Source: Pseudomonadota bacterium (lineage in GTDB: Bacteria; Pseudomonadota; Gammaproteobacteria; Steroidobacterales; Steroidobacteraceae). Taken from it: a DNA stretch of 64,000 nucleotides. Shown here piece after piece: positions 1 through 9,006 of the stretch. Each line of letters starts with the position of its first letter. Position 1 is the stretch's first letter. The stretch lies in contig JAFEDT010000002.1 in assembly GCA_018241445.1 (NCBI GenBank), positions 238,350 through 302,349 on the forward strand, in the 5' to 3' direction. The translations under genes and the position numbers were made by a program. The notes beneath the pieces were generated by a model. The model ran no database searches and was not told where the DNA came from. It saw nothing but the letters and a program-made list of their open reading frames with translations.

Positions 1-106
1 CGGTGGGCCACTCCTCCAGCTTTGCCAGGTCCAGGTCGAGACGGATGACCGGGAAGCGTGCGTACAGCGAGGGGCCGACATACACCGAACGATCGAGGAT
101 GCGCAT
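1..106 (-). CDS. cphA: Cyanophycin synthetase, N-terminal fragment (cut by window edge)
   Basis: Only the first 35 codons are in the window; the gene continues past the left edge. The visible N-terminus begins MRILDRSVYVGPSLYARFPV and continues with acidic/leucine residues (RLDLDLAKLEEWP). This matches the characteristic start of cyanophycin synthetase, which polymerises aspartate and arginine into the storage polymer cyanophycin with ATP. It lies 53 bases downstream of the cyanophycinase gene on the same strand, so the two probably form one operon with the hydrolase first. A weak purine-rich ribosome site (AGAAGA) lies about 10 bases before the ATG. The call rests on a short stretch plus context. 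Confidence 0.7.
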   Translation of the reverse strand, partial: MRILDRSVYVGPSLYARFPVIRLDLDLAKLEEWPT

Positions 107-159
107 TGTTAGGTCTTCTTGTGTGGCTGCGCGCTCACTTGCGACTACCGGGGAGTGGA

Positions 160-999
160 CTACTCCTTCGGCCGGGCCAGCTGCGCGGCACTGGCCTGGT
201 GGGTGTTGAGATTGTAGGTGGCGCCGGCGACCAGCATGTGCAGGCGCAGGCCGAGCATGCACACCGGCTGGCCGTCGCTGGCCTTGTCGATGGAGGAGTA
301 GCTGACGTCGGAAGCGTCCACGACCGTGACCCCGCCGCTGCCCTCCACTTCCAGTACGTCCTGCGGGCTGATGAATGCGGCGGTGTCCTCGTCGAGGCCG
401 ATGCCCACCGCGAACGGGTTGTAGGCGAGCGCGGTCAGCAGTCGTCCGAGGCGGTCGCGCTGGCGGAAGTGCTGGTCGATGATGAAACGGTTGGTCAGGC
501 CCAGGCCGGGGGCCAGCCGTACGCTGCCGGCCACCATGGAGGAGCCCTCATCACCCGAGGCGATCATGTGCTCACTCAGGATGCTGGCGCCGGCGCTGGT
601 GCCGCCCACCGTGACGCCCTGCGCATTGCGCTGGCGGATCAGCTTCGCCACCGGCGTGCCGCCGAGCAGGGTGGTGAGCCGCAACTGGTTGCCGCCGGTG
701 AAGAAGATGCCGCTCGCCTCGGCCAGGCGTGTCAGCCGGCCGCTCTCCTGGCAATCGCGCCGCGTGTCGAAATCCATGACGTCCACGCATCTGGCGCCGA
801 GCGCGCGGAACAACTGTTCGTAGCGGGGACCGGTCTCGTGCATGCGGCTCGCGGTCGGGATGACCACGATGTCGGCAGCTGTGCCGCCCGCGGCCTGCAC
901 GAAGCGCCCGAGGATTCTCGGGTCGTTCTCCTTGTTTTCCGCACCCCCGATGGGAATGATCCAGCCGCGCTGCGCGCCCTCGGCGACTTTGCTGGGCAT
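160..999 (-). CDS. cphB: Cyanophycinase (peptidase S51 family)
   Basis: A 279-residue serine exopeptidase of the S51 family. It cleaves cyanophycin to beta-Asp-Arg dipeptides in the cytoplasm. Family signatures visible are the N-terminal IPIGGAENK, FFTGGNQ, the nucleophile elbow GGTSAGAS (catalytic serine) and GIGLDEDTAA. The ATG at 999 is preferred over upstream starts because AAGGAG sits at 1010-1015 on the minus strand, ten bases ahead of it. A 12-bp palindrome CCTTATATAAGG (1012-1023) overlaps that ribosome site and may hold the -10 region. The cyanophycin synthetase gene follows directly, so polymer breakdown and synthesis are co-transcribed. It is divergent from an MttB-family gene. Confidence 0.9.
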   Translation of the reverse strand: MPSKVAEGAQRGWIIPIGGAENKENDPRILGRFVQAAGGTAADIVVIPTASRMHETGPRYEQLFRALGARCVDVMDFDTRRDCQESGRLTRLAEASGIFFTGGNQLRLTTLLGGTPVAKLIRQRNAQGVTVGGTSAGASILSEHMIASGDEGSSMVAGSVRLAPGLGLTNRFIIDQHFRQRDRLGRLLTALAYNPFAVGIGLDEDTAAFISPQDVLEVEGSGGVTVVDASDVSYSSIDKASDGQPVCMLGLRLHMLVAGATYNLNTHQASAAQLARPKE

Positions 1000-1181
1000 C
1001 CGGTGCCGTCTCCTTATATAAGGCTCCCTGGCGCCACAGTACCATGGCCGCCTCATAGGGTCACGGCTGCCGCCGGGAACCTGTGCCCGGAACTGCTGCC
1101 CGGCCATATGCGATATCGCCGGGCTGCCATGCGGATACGGAACGGACCTTCCGCCGCCCCTGCGCTAACATTCCTCGCACC

Positions 1182-2720
1182 ATGAGACCCGACAGCAGAG
1201 GCCGCCGCGCGGGCGGCAGGCCCGGCGCTGCGCCTGCCGGTGCGCGCTCGCAGCGTTACCGCCAGCTCATCAATCCCTTCGAGCCGGTGCGGCTTTTCTC
1301 CGACGACCAGGTGGAGAGCATGCACACGGCGGCACTGGGAATACTCGAGCGCCAGGGCATGCGGGTGCTTTCGCCGCGCGGGCGTGCGGCGCTGGCTGCG
1401 GCCGGCGCCCGCGTCGATGAAGCCAGCCAGATGGTGCGGATGGACCGTGGCATGGTCGAAGCGGCCCTCGCCACCGTGCCGGCCGAGGTGCCGCTGCTGG
1501 CGCGCAACCCCGAGCGCTCCTGCCACGTCGGCGGGCGCCACGTAGTGTTCGCCCCGGTGGCAGGTCCCCCCAGTGTCAGCGACCAGGCTTCCGGCAAGCA
1601 CACCGGCAGCCTCGCGGACTACCGCGACTTCGTGCGCGCCTCGCAGGCCTTCGACGTGATCCACGTGCTCGGCCAGATGGTCGAGCCGCAGGACTCGCCG
1701 ATTCACGAGCGCCACCTCGACACCTCTTTCGCCCAGCTCACCCTCGGCGACAAGGTGCCTTACTTCTACTGCCGCGGCGACGGCCAGCTGGCAGACTGTT
1801 TCAACATGTTGGCGCTTGCCCACGGCATCGATGCCGACACCCTGGCCGGCGCGCCGCGCTGCTACACCATCTGCAACACCAACTCGCCGCTGCAGCTCGA
1901 CCTGCCGATGACCGACGGCATCATCGCCTTCGCGCGGCACGGGCAACTGGTCATCGTGACGCCCTTCACCCTGGCGGGCGCGATGGCGCCGATCACCATC
2001 CCGGGGGCGCTGACACTGGCGCATGCCGAGGCGCTGTTCGGCATCACGCTGACCCAGATCATCCGCGCCGGCACGCCCGTCATGTACGGCAGCTTCACTT
2101 CCAACGTGGACATGAAGTCCGGTTCACCGGCCTTCGGCACCCCGGAGTACGCCAAGGCCGCCTTCGGCGCCGGACAGCTGGCGCGGCGCATCCGTGTACC
2201 GTGGCGCTGCTCCAGCGCCACCGCGGCCAACGCACCGGATGCGCAGTCTGCCTATGAATCGCAGATGAGCCTGTGGGGCGCGCTGCTCGGGGGCTGTCAT
2301 TTCGTGCTGCACGCCGCCGGCTGGCTGGAGGGGGGACTCACGGCCTCGCACGAGAAGTTCATCCTCGACGTCGAGATGCTGCAGATGTTCGCCGAACTGT
2401 TCCAGCCGGTGCCGACCGCGGGCGACGAGATCGGCATCGAGGCGGTGGCGGAGGTCGGCCCGGGCGGGCATTTCTTTGCCGCCGCCCACACCATGCAGCG
2501 CTACCGCGACGCCTTCTACACCCCGCTGGTGTCGGACTGGCGCAACTTCGGCGCATGGGCCGAAGCCGGTGCGCACACCGCGACCGAGCGCGCCGGGGTC
2601 GTGTGGCGCGAAACGCTGGCCGCCTTCCAGCCCCCGCCGATGGAGCCGGCGGTGCTGGAGCAACTCAGCGCGTACGTCGAGCGCCGCCGCAGTGAAGGTG
2701 GCGCGCCGCCGGTGTCGTGA
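1182..2720 (+). CDS. Trimethylamine methyltransferase (MttB) superfamily protein, non-pyrrolysine type
   Basis: A 512-residue TIM-barrel protein of the MttB/COG5598 superfamily. Characterised members transfer a methyl group from a quaternary or tertiary amine (trimethylamine, glycine betaine, carnitine) to a corrinoid protein. Family-typical segments are GPPSVSD, the TNSPLQLD region, GSPAFGTPEYAK, HAAGWLEGGL and the VGPGGHFF/AAHTMQRYR C-terminal part. The frame is open throughout with no internal TAG, so this is a non-pyrrolysine homologue and the true substrate is not known. The ATG at 1182 is the first start that removes an unrelated arginine-rich leader; no strong ribosome site precedes it. 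No corrinoid protein gene is adjacent. It resembles the second MttB-family gene at 35879-37435 but is clearly divergent from it. Confidence 0.8.
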   Translation: MRPDSRGRRAGGRPGAAPAGARSQRYRQLINPFEPVRLFSDDQVESMHTAALGILERQGMRVLSPRGRAALAAAGARVDEASQMVRMDRGMVEAALATVPAEVPLLARNPERSCHVGGRHVVFAPVAGPPSVSDQASGKHTGSLADYRDFVRASQAFDVIHVLGQMVEPQDSPIHERHLDTSFAQLTLGDKVPYFYCRGDGQLADCFNMLALAHGIDADTLAGAPRCYTICNTNSPLQLDLPMTDGIIAFARHGQLVIVTPFTLAGAMAPITIPGALTLAHAEALFGITLTQIIRAGTPVMYGSFTSNVDMKSGSPAFGTPEYAKAAFGAGQLARRIRVPWRCSSATAANAPDAQSAYESQMSLWGALLGGCHFVLHAAGWLEGGLTASHEKFILDVEMLQMFAELFQPVPTAGDEIGIEAVAEVGPGGHFFAAAHTMQRYRDAFYTPLVSDWRNFGAWAEAGAHTATERAGVVWRETLAAFQPPPMEPAVLEQLSAYVERRRSEGGAPPVS

Positions 2721-2789
2721 TCAAAGGAAACTGAAAACGGGTTCGTCGGGAAAATACGGGGCCCACGCACGCCAGACCAACCGAGTCGA

Positions 2790-3365
2790 CTACGGCCCAG
2801 TCACCGCCCGAAACAGAGGCTCAGAGGGCCAAGCCGCATCCTTTCGCGACGTCGGATCCATATTTACGTACCTATCCTTCGACAAACCTACCGTTTCAGG
2901 ATTTTTGAAGAGCATCCAGCCGCTGACGTGCCCGTCAGAATCAGTAATTAATGAGAACAGTCGGCGCGCAGCGCACTGGCCGCCCAAAGGGCTCTTGAAC
3001 GCTCCATAGAATTTGCCCGTGGACCAAAGCTGCTCGCATTCCCGGAGCTGGTAAGACTGGGAGTACAGGATGTAACGGCCCTGGACAACGTGCGTTACAA
3101 CCCACACGTCACTCTCCAAGATTTTAGCCATTGGCCCTTTCATTACTGAACCGTCTTCTGCCGGTTGAGGCGGCGCAATTTCGTGCCTTGCTACGTAGCG
3201 GGGATACCCCGCCGGCTTGACCCGGTAAGCATCGGGATTCTCTAGGTGAACAGGGGGCTCGTGGATCAGCACCATGTGGCCTGGCGTTTGCAGATAGGGT
3301 CCCGCCGCGCCGCATGACTGAACTGCGAGAGCGGCACCAATAGCGAGAGTAACAACCCGCAACAT
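2790..3365 (-). CDS. Putative lipoprotein of unknown function
   Basis: A 191-residue protein that I do not recognise. The N-terminus (MLRVVTLAIGAALAVQSCG) has a short hydrophobic stretch ending in AVQSC, which fits the lipobox pattern, so it is probably a lipid-anchored envelope protein. The mature part is rich in prolines near the start (IHEPPVHLENPD, APPQPAEDG) and contains a WVVTHVVQGRYILYSQSY strand-like region and three cysteines. The base composition from about 2720 to 3430 is visibly closer to 50-55% GC than the surrounding sequence. This suggests recent acquisition or weaker compositional drift. It stands alone between two plus-strand genes. Confidence 0.6.
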   Translation of the reverse strand: MLRVVTLAIGAALAVQSCGAAGPYLQTPGHMVLIHEPPVHLENPDAYRVKPAGYPRYVARHEIAPPQPAEDGSVMKGPMAKILESDVWVVTHVVQGRYILYSQSYQLRECEQLWSTGKFYGAFKSPLGGQCAARRLFSLITDSDGHVSGWMLFKNPETVGLSKDRYVNMDPTSRKDAAWPSEPLFRAVTGP

Positions 3366-3502
3366 GTTAGCCGGTCTACGATACTGACCATCTACCTTTC
3401 AACTCAACTTACACCGACGGTGCATCTGCTACAACCTTCGGGCCTCGTCATCGCGGCCTGCCTCCGCCAGCGCTGGACTCGTAGGCGCGCTACCATTCCA
3501 GC

Positions 3503-5242
3503 ATGACACTTCCGCTATACCCGCTCTCCCGCTGCTCGCACGCCGCCCAGGCCGGTGGCGCCGCCCTTCTCTGCCTTCTTGCCCTGGCGATCTACGCGAC
3601 CCTCGCCTGCGCCGCGCCGGCGACGTTGGCTGCGGCAGCACCCGCGGCACCGCCGGCGACACAAGCCGTTGCGTCGTCCGCCACGGACATGGCGGCCCGC
3701 ATCGCCGCCGCTCTCAACCATTCGTCCGCACTGCCCCGCCGCAGTGGATCGGATCATGGCGCAGCGAAGGCGCTCGCGGCGCTGTATGCGCGCAACGGCA
3801 ATCAGCCGCTGTGGAGTCATGGCGGGCACCCAAGCACCCAGGCGGTGGCGCTGCTGCACGAATTGCAGGGCGCGGACCGTTATGGCCTTCAGCCCCGGGA
3901 CTACGCGGCCGATGCGCTGGCACAGCAGCGCGACCCGGCGCAGTTCGACGTCCTGGCCACCGCCGCCGCACTGCGTTTCGTCAGTGACCTGCACTATGGC
4001 CGGGTCGACCCGGCGGCGGCGGGTTTCAAGCTGCTGGAAAAGCACGTGGAGATCGACCTGGGAGCGACGGTGGCGGGCCTGGCACAGAGGAGCGACCTGC
4101 GCGCCGGCATTGCCGCGGTCGAGCCGCCCTTCCACCATTACCAGTTGCTCAAGGAGGCGCTGGCGCGCTACCTGAAACTGCAGGACCAGGAAGCGCTGCG
4201 GCGCCTGCCGTCCGTGCCGCCGCGGCTCAAGGATGGCGACACCTGGAACGGCGCGCCGGCGCTGCGCCGGCTGCTGGTGGCGCTTGGTGACCTGCCGGCT
4301 GCCGATGCGGCGCCCGACAGCGACCTGACCTACGACACGAAGCTCGACGCCGGGCTGCGGCGTTACCAGGCGCGCCACGGGCTGACGGTGGACGGATTGC
4401 CGGGCAAAGCCACCTGGGCCGCGCTGACCACACCCATGGCGCAGCGCGTGCGGCAGATCGACCTGACACTGGAGCGCTGGCGCTGGCTGACTCCCTTCAG
4501 GAGCCCGCCGATCATCGTCAACATCCCGCAGTTCCGGCTGTTCGCCTTCGACACCAACGACGATCGCGCCAAAGATATCCTGCAGATGGACGTGATCGTC
4601 GGCCGCGCCTACCCCAGAACGCAGACGCCGGTATTCGAGTCGGAAATGCGTTACCTGGTGTTCCGGCCCTACTGGGACGTGCCCGCCGGCATCACGCGCC
4701 GCGAAATGCTGCCGAAGATCCGCGCCAACCCCGCATACCTGCAGCGCGAGCGGCTGCAACTGGTCAACGGGCCGAGCGACAACTCACCGGTGGTGCCGGC
4801 GACCCCGGAAAACATCGCCGCGCTGGCGGCGGGCAAGCTGCGGCTGCGGCAGCTGCCCGGCAAGGACAACGCGCTGGGGCTGATCAAGTTCAAGTTCCCC
4901 AACAGTTACGACGTCTACCTGCACTCCACGCCCGCCCAACAGCTGTTCCAGCGTTCCGAGCGCGCCTTCAGCCACGGCTGCATCCGTGTCGAGGACCCGG
5001 TGGCCCTCGCGGTGCAGGTGCTGAAGAACGAGCCGGGCAACTGGACGGCGCAGAAGGTGCGCGCCACGCTGGACGGCAATGCCACCAGCCTGCGGGTGAA
5101 CCTGACCCACCCGATCAATGTGCTGATTCTCTATGGCACGGTACTGGCCACCGAGGCCGGGCCGGTGATGTTCTTTGCGGACGTCTACGGTTACGACCGC
5201 AGGCTGGAGAAGCAGCTCGGCCTGGCGCCGGTGGCGCGTTGA
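3503..5242 (+). CDS. ldtD: L,D-transpeptidase, LdtD/YcbB type
   Basis: A 579-residue murein L,D-transpeptidase. This type forms 3-3 cross-links between diaminopimelate residues in the periplasm. The order of parts is an N-terminal signal/anchor (about 12-45), a scaffold region, a PG_binding_1 peptidoglycan-binding module near residues 273-312 (GLRRYQARHGLTVDG) and a YkuD catalytic domain from about 323. The active-site motif SHGCIRV is at 490-496, with catalytic Cys493. The length fits the large YcbB class. It ends 16 bases from the convergent YcbK-like gene, a pairing also seen in enterobacteria where the two genes are tandem. No clear ribosome site precedes the ATG, so a start a few codons downstream cannot be excluded. 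Confidence 0.9.
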   Translation: MTLPLYPLSRCSHAAQAGGAALLCLLALAIYATLACAAPATLAAAAPAAPPATQAVASSATDMAARIAAALNHSSALPRRSGSDHGAAKALAALYARNGNQPLWSHGGHPSTQAVALLHELQGADRYGLQPRDYAADALAQQRDPAQFDVLATAAALRFVSDLHYGRVDPAAAGFKLLEKHVEIDLGATVAGLAQRSDLRAGIAAVEPPFHHYQLLKEALARYLKLQDQEALRRLPSVPPRLKDGDTWNGAPALRRLLVALGDLPAADAAPDSDLTYDTKLDAGLRRYQARHGLTVDGLPGKATWAALTTPMAQRVRQIDLTLERWRWLTPFRSPPIIVNIPQFRLFAFDTNDDRAKDILQMDVIVGRAYPRTQTPVFESEMRYLVFRPYWDVPAGITRREMLPKIRANPAYLQRERLQLVNGPSDNSPVVPATPENIAALAAGKLRLRQLPGKDNALGLIKFKFPNSYDVYLHSTPAQQLFQRSERAFSHGCIRVEDPVALAVQVLKNEPGNWTAQKVRATLDGNATSLRVNLTHPINVLILYGTVLATEAGPVMFFADVYGYDRRLEKQLGLAPVAR

Positions 5243-5258
5243 GAGCCGCGGCCGCGCG

Positions 5259-5831
5259 TTACCAGTAGCGCACGCGCCCGTTGTCGACGTGGATGAAGTC
5301 CGAACTCGCGTAATACCCGACGCCGCCCCGCTCAAGGCCCATGGCCAGGTCGCGCAGCCGCGCGCTGGAGACCCCTGGCAGGCGGATGTCGATCGCGCGG
5401 CCGAGCAGGTGCATGCTGTGCTCGGCGACCCCACTGTGGCTGCTGCGCCCGCGCAGCATGGCGTTGGTGCGCGGGCAGCGATAGCCGCAGATGACCTCGT
5501 AGGGCTCGTCACGGTCGGCCTGCACGCGCAAGTCCGCCAGGATATCCAGCACCGCCGGGTCGATGGGGTGCACTTCGCCGCTGCGGAAGTCGCGCAGCAG
5601 GTAGTCGATGCGCGCCAGCTCGGCGCTGCGGTACTCGCCCTGGTCGAAGTACACCGAGGTCAGGCGCTCGCCCGTGTGGGTGTGGATCAGCGACAACGAG
5701 CGGCGCGCGGGCGGCGTCACGCCCAGGGCGCGCGCTGCCACCGGCAGCACCATGGCGGCGGCCATGCCGCTGCGCAGCAGGTGGCGGCGCACCGGGTCGA
5801 ACGGGCTGTTGCGCGGGGCTTTGACGGTCAT
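5259..5831 (-). CDS. ycbK: YcbK family (DUF882/M15A-like) exported protein
   Basis: A 190-residue protein of the DUF882/peptidase M15A-like family. Members are murein DD-endopeptidase-like zinc proteins. Visible landmarks are LSLIHTHTGE, the PIDPAVLDILADL helix, GYRCPRTNAMLRG and the zinc-site pair HSMHLLGRAIDIR ... DFIHVDNG near the C-terminus. The N-terminus has RRHLLRSGMAAAMVLP, which resembles a twin-arginine signal. The ATG at 5831 (MTVKAPRNSP) is chosen because it places that signal near the start; longer versions read into the divergent promoter region. It faces the L,D-transpeptidase gene tail to tail, which supports a shared role in peptidoglycan remodelling. Confidence 0.85.
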   Translation of the reverse strand: MTVKAPRNSPFDPVRRHLLRSGMAAAMVLPVAARALGVTPPARRSLSLIHTHTGERLTSVYFDQGEYRSAELARIDYLLRDFRSGEVHPIDPAVLDILADLRVQADRDEPYEVICGYRCPRTNAMLRGRSSHSGVAEHSMHLLGRAIDIRLPGVSSARLRDLAMGLERGGVGYYASSDFIHVDNGRVRYW

Positions 5832-5923
5832 ATTCTGTCCGGCGGCACCGGGCGGGTTGCGGGTCTGACCGCTATCATGCCTCGCGGGTTCCCCGCGCGT
5901 ATAGTGGCTGCGGAGGAACCCCC

Positions 5924-6718
5924 ATGAAACCGCGAACCGCAGCACAGGAATTCGACACCCCGGAGATCTGGAGGGCGCGCGTGGATCTCGCGGCCTGCCT
6001 GCGGATGGCGGCGCGGCTGGGCTTCGGCGAGGGTATCTGCAATCACTTCTCCGCGCTGGTGCCGGGGCGCAAGGACTGCTTCATGGTCAATCCGCTGGGC
6101 TACGCCTTCGCGGAAATCACGGCCTCCAGGCTCCTGATCTGCGACTTCGAGGGCCAGGTGCTCGCCGGCGAGGGGACGCCGGAGGACACGGCTTTTTTCA
6201 TCCACGGGCGGCTGCACCGCATGCACCCGCGCGCCACCGCGGCTTTTCATACCCACATGGTCAACGCCACCGCGCTGGCCATGACCGAGGGCGCGCCGTT
6301 CTCCTGGTCACTGCAGTCGTCGCTGAAGTTCTACGGGCGCATTGCGGTGGACCCCCACTACAACGGACTTGCACACGACATCACCGAGGGCGATCGTATT
6401 GCCGCCGTCATGGGCGGTGCTGATATAGCATTCCTGCGCAATCACGGCGTGATGGTGTGCGGTCCGTCGATCGCCGCAGCCTGGGACGACCTGTACTTCC
6501 TGGAGCGCGCCGCGGAAGCGGAAGTGCGCGCGCTGTCCACCGGCCGGCGCATGCTGCCCGTGTCACCAGAACTGGCAAAGAAAACCGCCACCCAGATGCA
6601 CCGCGACGACGCGCAGATGGCCGCCCTGCACCTGGAGAGCATCAAGCGGCAGTTGGCCGGCGAATTGCCTCCCGTCGACGATGTGCCGGCACGGGCCGCG
6701 GCGCGCGCCGTGTCGTGA
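5924..6718 (+). CDS. Class II aldolase/adducin family protein
   Basis: A 264-residue member of the class II aldolase/adducin fold, which includes zinc-dependent fuculose-phosphate aldolase and related decarboxylases and dehydratases. The zinc-binding histidines are visible in AFHTHMVNATAL (mid-protein) and FLRNHGVMVCG. The N-terminal GFGEGICNHFSALVPG is typical of the family members annotated only as class II aldolase. A strong ribosome site GGAGGA (5912-5917) precedes the ATG, and TATAGT at 5900-5905 could be the -10 box. It is divergent from the YcbK gene and has no pathway partners nearby, so the substrate cannot be assigned. Confidence 0.8.
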   Translation: MKPRTAAQEFDTPEIWRARVDLAACLRMAARLGFGEGICNHFSALVPGRKDCFMVNPLGYAFAEITASRLLICDFEGQVLAGEGTPEDTAFFIHGRLHRMHPRATAAFHTHMVNATALAMTEGAPFSWSLQSSLKFYGRIAVDPHYNGLAHDITEGDRIAAVMGGADIAFLRNHGVMVCGPSIAAAWDDLYFLERAAEAEVRALSTGRRMLPVSPELAKKTATQMHRDDAQMAALHLESIKRQLAGELPPVDDVPARAAARAVS

Positions 6719-6755
6719 TGTCCACATCACTCAAGGTCGGTGCGGCCGCGCCGGG

Positions 6756-8948
6756 TCAGTGCGGCCCCGCAGCCTGCTGGGCGCGGTAACCCTTCCACGC
6801 CTGGTCGATCAGGTAGGCGTGCAGGTTGTCCGCATCCGCATCGCTGAGGATGTCGTCGAAGCGCTCCATGCCCAGCGGTGCGCGCGCACCCTTCAGGAGG
6901 ATGTCCTTGAACGCGGCGTGCACGCCAGGGTCCATCTTGCGCAGGTCGGGCGTGACGCTGGGTCCGAAGACGTGGCAGCGCGAACACTCCTGCACGAACA
7001 TCAGCTCGCCGGCGCGGATCTGCGCGGCGCTGGCGGTCTGTTGCGGCGGCTCGGTGAAGGGCGGGTCGACCCGCAGCGGCGGCGTGGGCACCGGGCCGCC
7101 ATCGATCCTGAAGGCGATGATGCGGTTGACGTTCTGGTACTTCAGCGCGGCGCTGCTCGGCGGAATCGGCCCGACGGTAATGGCCGCGCCGCCGTAGCCG
7201 GCCTGCACCGCCACGTACTGCACGCCATCCACACTGTAGGTCATGGGCGCGGCCATGATGTGGCTGCCGGTCGGAACCACCTTGAGTACCTTGCCGGTGT
7301 CGGCCGCGTACACCCATAGCCCGCCGCTGCCGCGACCCTGGAACACCAGGTTGCCGGCGGTCGACAGCACCCCGCCGTCGTAGCCGCGGATGCCCGAGGA
7401 TGTCTCCCGCTCCCAGACAATACGGCGCTTGACCGGGTCCCAGGCGCGCAGCAGCTCGCGCACCAGCTTGACGTCGCGGGTCGCCTTGAGGGTATCGAGG
7501 CTGGGAACGGGGCCGTAGATGTGGCGCAGGTCGGCGGCGTCGTAGGTGTCGTCGGGAAACAGGCCCTGCACGGTAAAGAAGCCATTGAGGAACTTCAGCG
7601 GGCCGCCGTTGTGCAGCATGTCGACCCACACGGCCGACAGGTCGATGACCGGGATGTAGGTCAGGCCGGTCCGCGGACTGAAGGAGGTCGGGTTCCAGGT
7701 ATGCGCACCGGCCCAGGAGGGATAGACGTTCTTGGGCGAGGCATACCAGTTGGCCGCGGCGGTCACCACCGGGCGCCCGGTCTTCATGTCGATGCGCGAG
7801 GCCCAGTTGACGTAGGTGAATTTGTCGGCCGACAGCAGCTTGCCGCTCTTGCGGTCGAGCACGTAGTAGAAGCCGTTCTTGTTGGCCTGCATGATGACCT
7901 CACGCGGCCGGCCGTGCAGCGTGAGCCGCGTGAGGATCAGCTTCTGCACCGCGTCGTAATCCCAGCTGTCGCGCGGCGTGGTCTGGTAGTACCAGGCCAT
8001 GCGTCCGGTGCGGGCATCGAGTGCGATGATGCTGGCCGCGTACAGCGAATCCAGGTGCGCCGGCCCAAGCTGCCGCAGGTCATAGGGCGCGGCATTGGCG
8101 GTGCCGAAATACACCAGGTTGAGGTCCGGATCGTAGGCAAACCCGCCCCAGACGGTGCCGCCGCCGTTGAACTGCGGCGGGCGGTGCGGATCCCAGGTCT
8201 TGTCGGCGGCCGCCAGCTCGGGATTCTCGTATTTCTGTCCGCGCGCCGGCGGCACGGTGTAGAAGCGCCACTTGAGCGCCCCGGTGTTGAGGTCGTAGGC
8301 CGAGACATAGCCACGCACGGCGTAGTGCCCCATGTCGGCGCCGCCGTTGCCGATCACAACCACGCCACCTGCGATCTGCGGAGCGCCGGTGCTGGAATAC
8401 GGCAGCGAGTGGTCGGCGATGGTGTCCACCGCCCAGACCTTGTGGCCGGTGGCGGCGTCGATCGCATGCAACTGCCCGTCGACCGCGGCCACGTAGACCC
8501 GGCCCTTCCACACCGCGACGCCACGGTTCACCAGGTCGCAGCAGGGATGGCGGCCCCGGAAGTAATCCGGCTGCGGGTCATAGCGCCACAACTCGCGCCC
8601 GGTGGCGGCCTCGACCGCGTACACGTAGCCCCAGGTCCCCGAGGTGTACATGACCCCGTCGACGACCAGCGGCGTGGCCTCCTGGCCGCGCTGCGGCAGC
8701 CCCAGGTCGTACTGCCAGGCAAATCCCAGCCGTTCCACGTTGCCGGAATTGATACCGGTGAGCGGCGAGTAGTAGGTGCCGCCGACGTCGCGGCCGTCAA
8801 CCATCCAGTCGGCCGGTTCGGAATCCGCGGCCCGCACGCGCGTCTCATCCACGTCGCCGGCCGGTCGGGCCTGCAGTGCAGTGGACAACAGGAGCGCCGC
8901 GAGTGCCGCGCCACATCCCGCGCGCAGTAGAAACGGATTGCTGACCAT
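6756..8948 (-). CDS. PQQ-dependent quinohemoprotein alcohol dehydrogenase
   Basis: A 730-residue periplasmic enzyme that oxidises alcohols with pyrroloquinoline quinone and passes electrons to its own heme. It has a signal peptide, then the eight-bladed PQQ propeller with W-motifs (PADWMVDGRDVGGTYYSP; KVWAVDT; GFYYVLDRKSGKLL). A vicinal cysteine pair HPCCDL lies near residue 138, and the catalytic aspartate is in DSWDYDAVQ near residue 328. A C-terminal cytochrome c domain with CSRCH is near residue 654, which makes it the type II (quinohemoprotein) class. The second aspartate two residues after the catalytic one resembles the lanthanide-binding signature. The ATG at 8948 has GGAG seven bases upstream and is preferred over 8954. 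No pqq genes are in the window. Confidence 0.9.
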   Translation of the reverse strand: MVSNPFLLRAGCGAALAALLLSTALQARPAGDVDETRVRAADSEPADWMVDGRDVGGTYYSPLTGINSGNVERLGFAWQYDLGLPQRGQEATPLVVDGVMYTSGTWGYVYAVEAATGRELWRYDPQPDYFRGRHPCCDLVNRGVAVWKGRVYVAAVDGQLHAIDAATGHKVWAVDTIADHSLPYSSTGAPQIAGGVVVIGNGGADMGHYAVRGYVSAYDLNTGALKWRFYTVPPARGQKYENPELAAADKTWDPHRPPQFNGGGTVWGGFAYDPDLNLVYFGTANAAPYDLRQLGPAHLDSLYAASIIALDARTGRMAWYYQTTPRDSWDYDAVQKLILTRLTLHGRPREVIMQANKNGFYYVLDRKSGKLLSADKFTYVNWASRIDMKTGRPVVTAAANWYASPKNVYPSWAGAHTWNPTSFSPRTGLTYIPVIDLSAVWVDMLHNGGPLKFLNGFFTVQGLFPDDTYDAADLRHIYGPVPSLDTLKATRDVKLVRELLRAWDPVKRRIVWERETSSGIRGYDGGVLSTAGNLVFQGRGSGGLWVYAADTGKVLKVVPTGSHIMAAPMTYSVDGVQYVAVQAGYGGAAITVGPIPPSSAALKYQNVNRIIAFRIDGGPVPTPPLRVDPPFTEPPQQTASAAQIRAGELMFVQECSRCHVFGPSVTPDLRKMDPGVHAAFKDILLKGARAPLGMERFDDILSDADADNLHAYLIDQAWKGYRAQQAAGPH

Positions 8949-9006
8949 CTTCATTCTCCGAAGAATCCCTGCCCGCATACTAACACCGCCCGTCCTGGCG
9001 GCGGTG

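Noticed and set aside
1182..2720. Pyrrolysine-containing methyltransferase
   Set aside because: Both MttB-family frames (1182-2720 and 35879-37435) are open with no in-frame TAG, and no pyl genes are seen.
2476..3009. 177-codon plus-strand frame
   Set aside because: It starts inside the MttB-family gene in a different frame and runs antisense through the lipoprotein gene; no coding signature.
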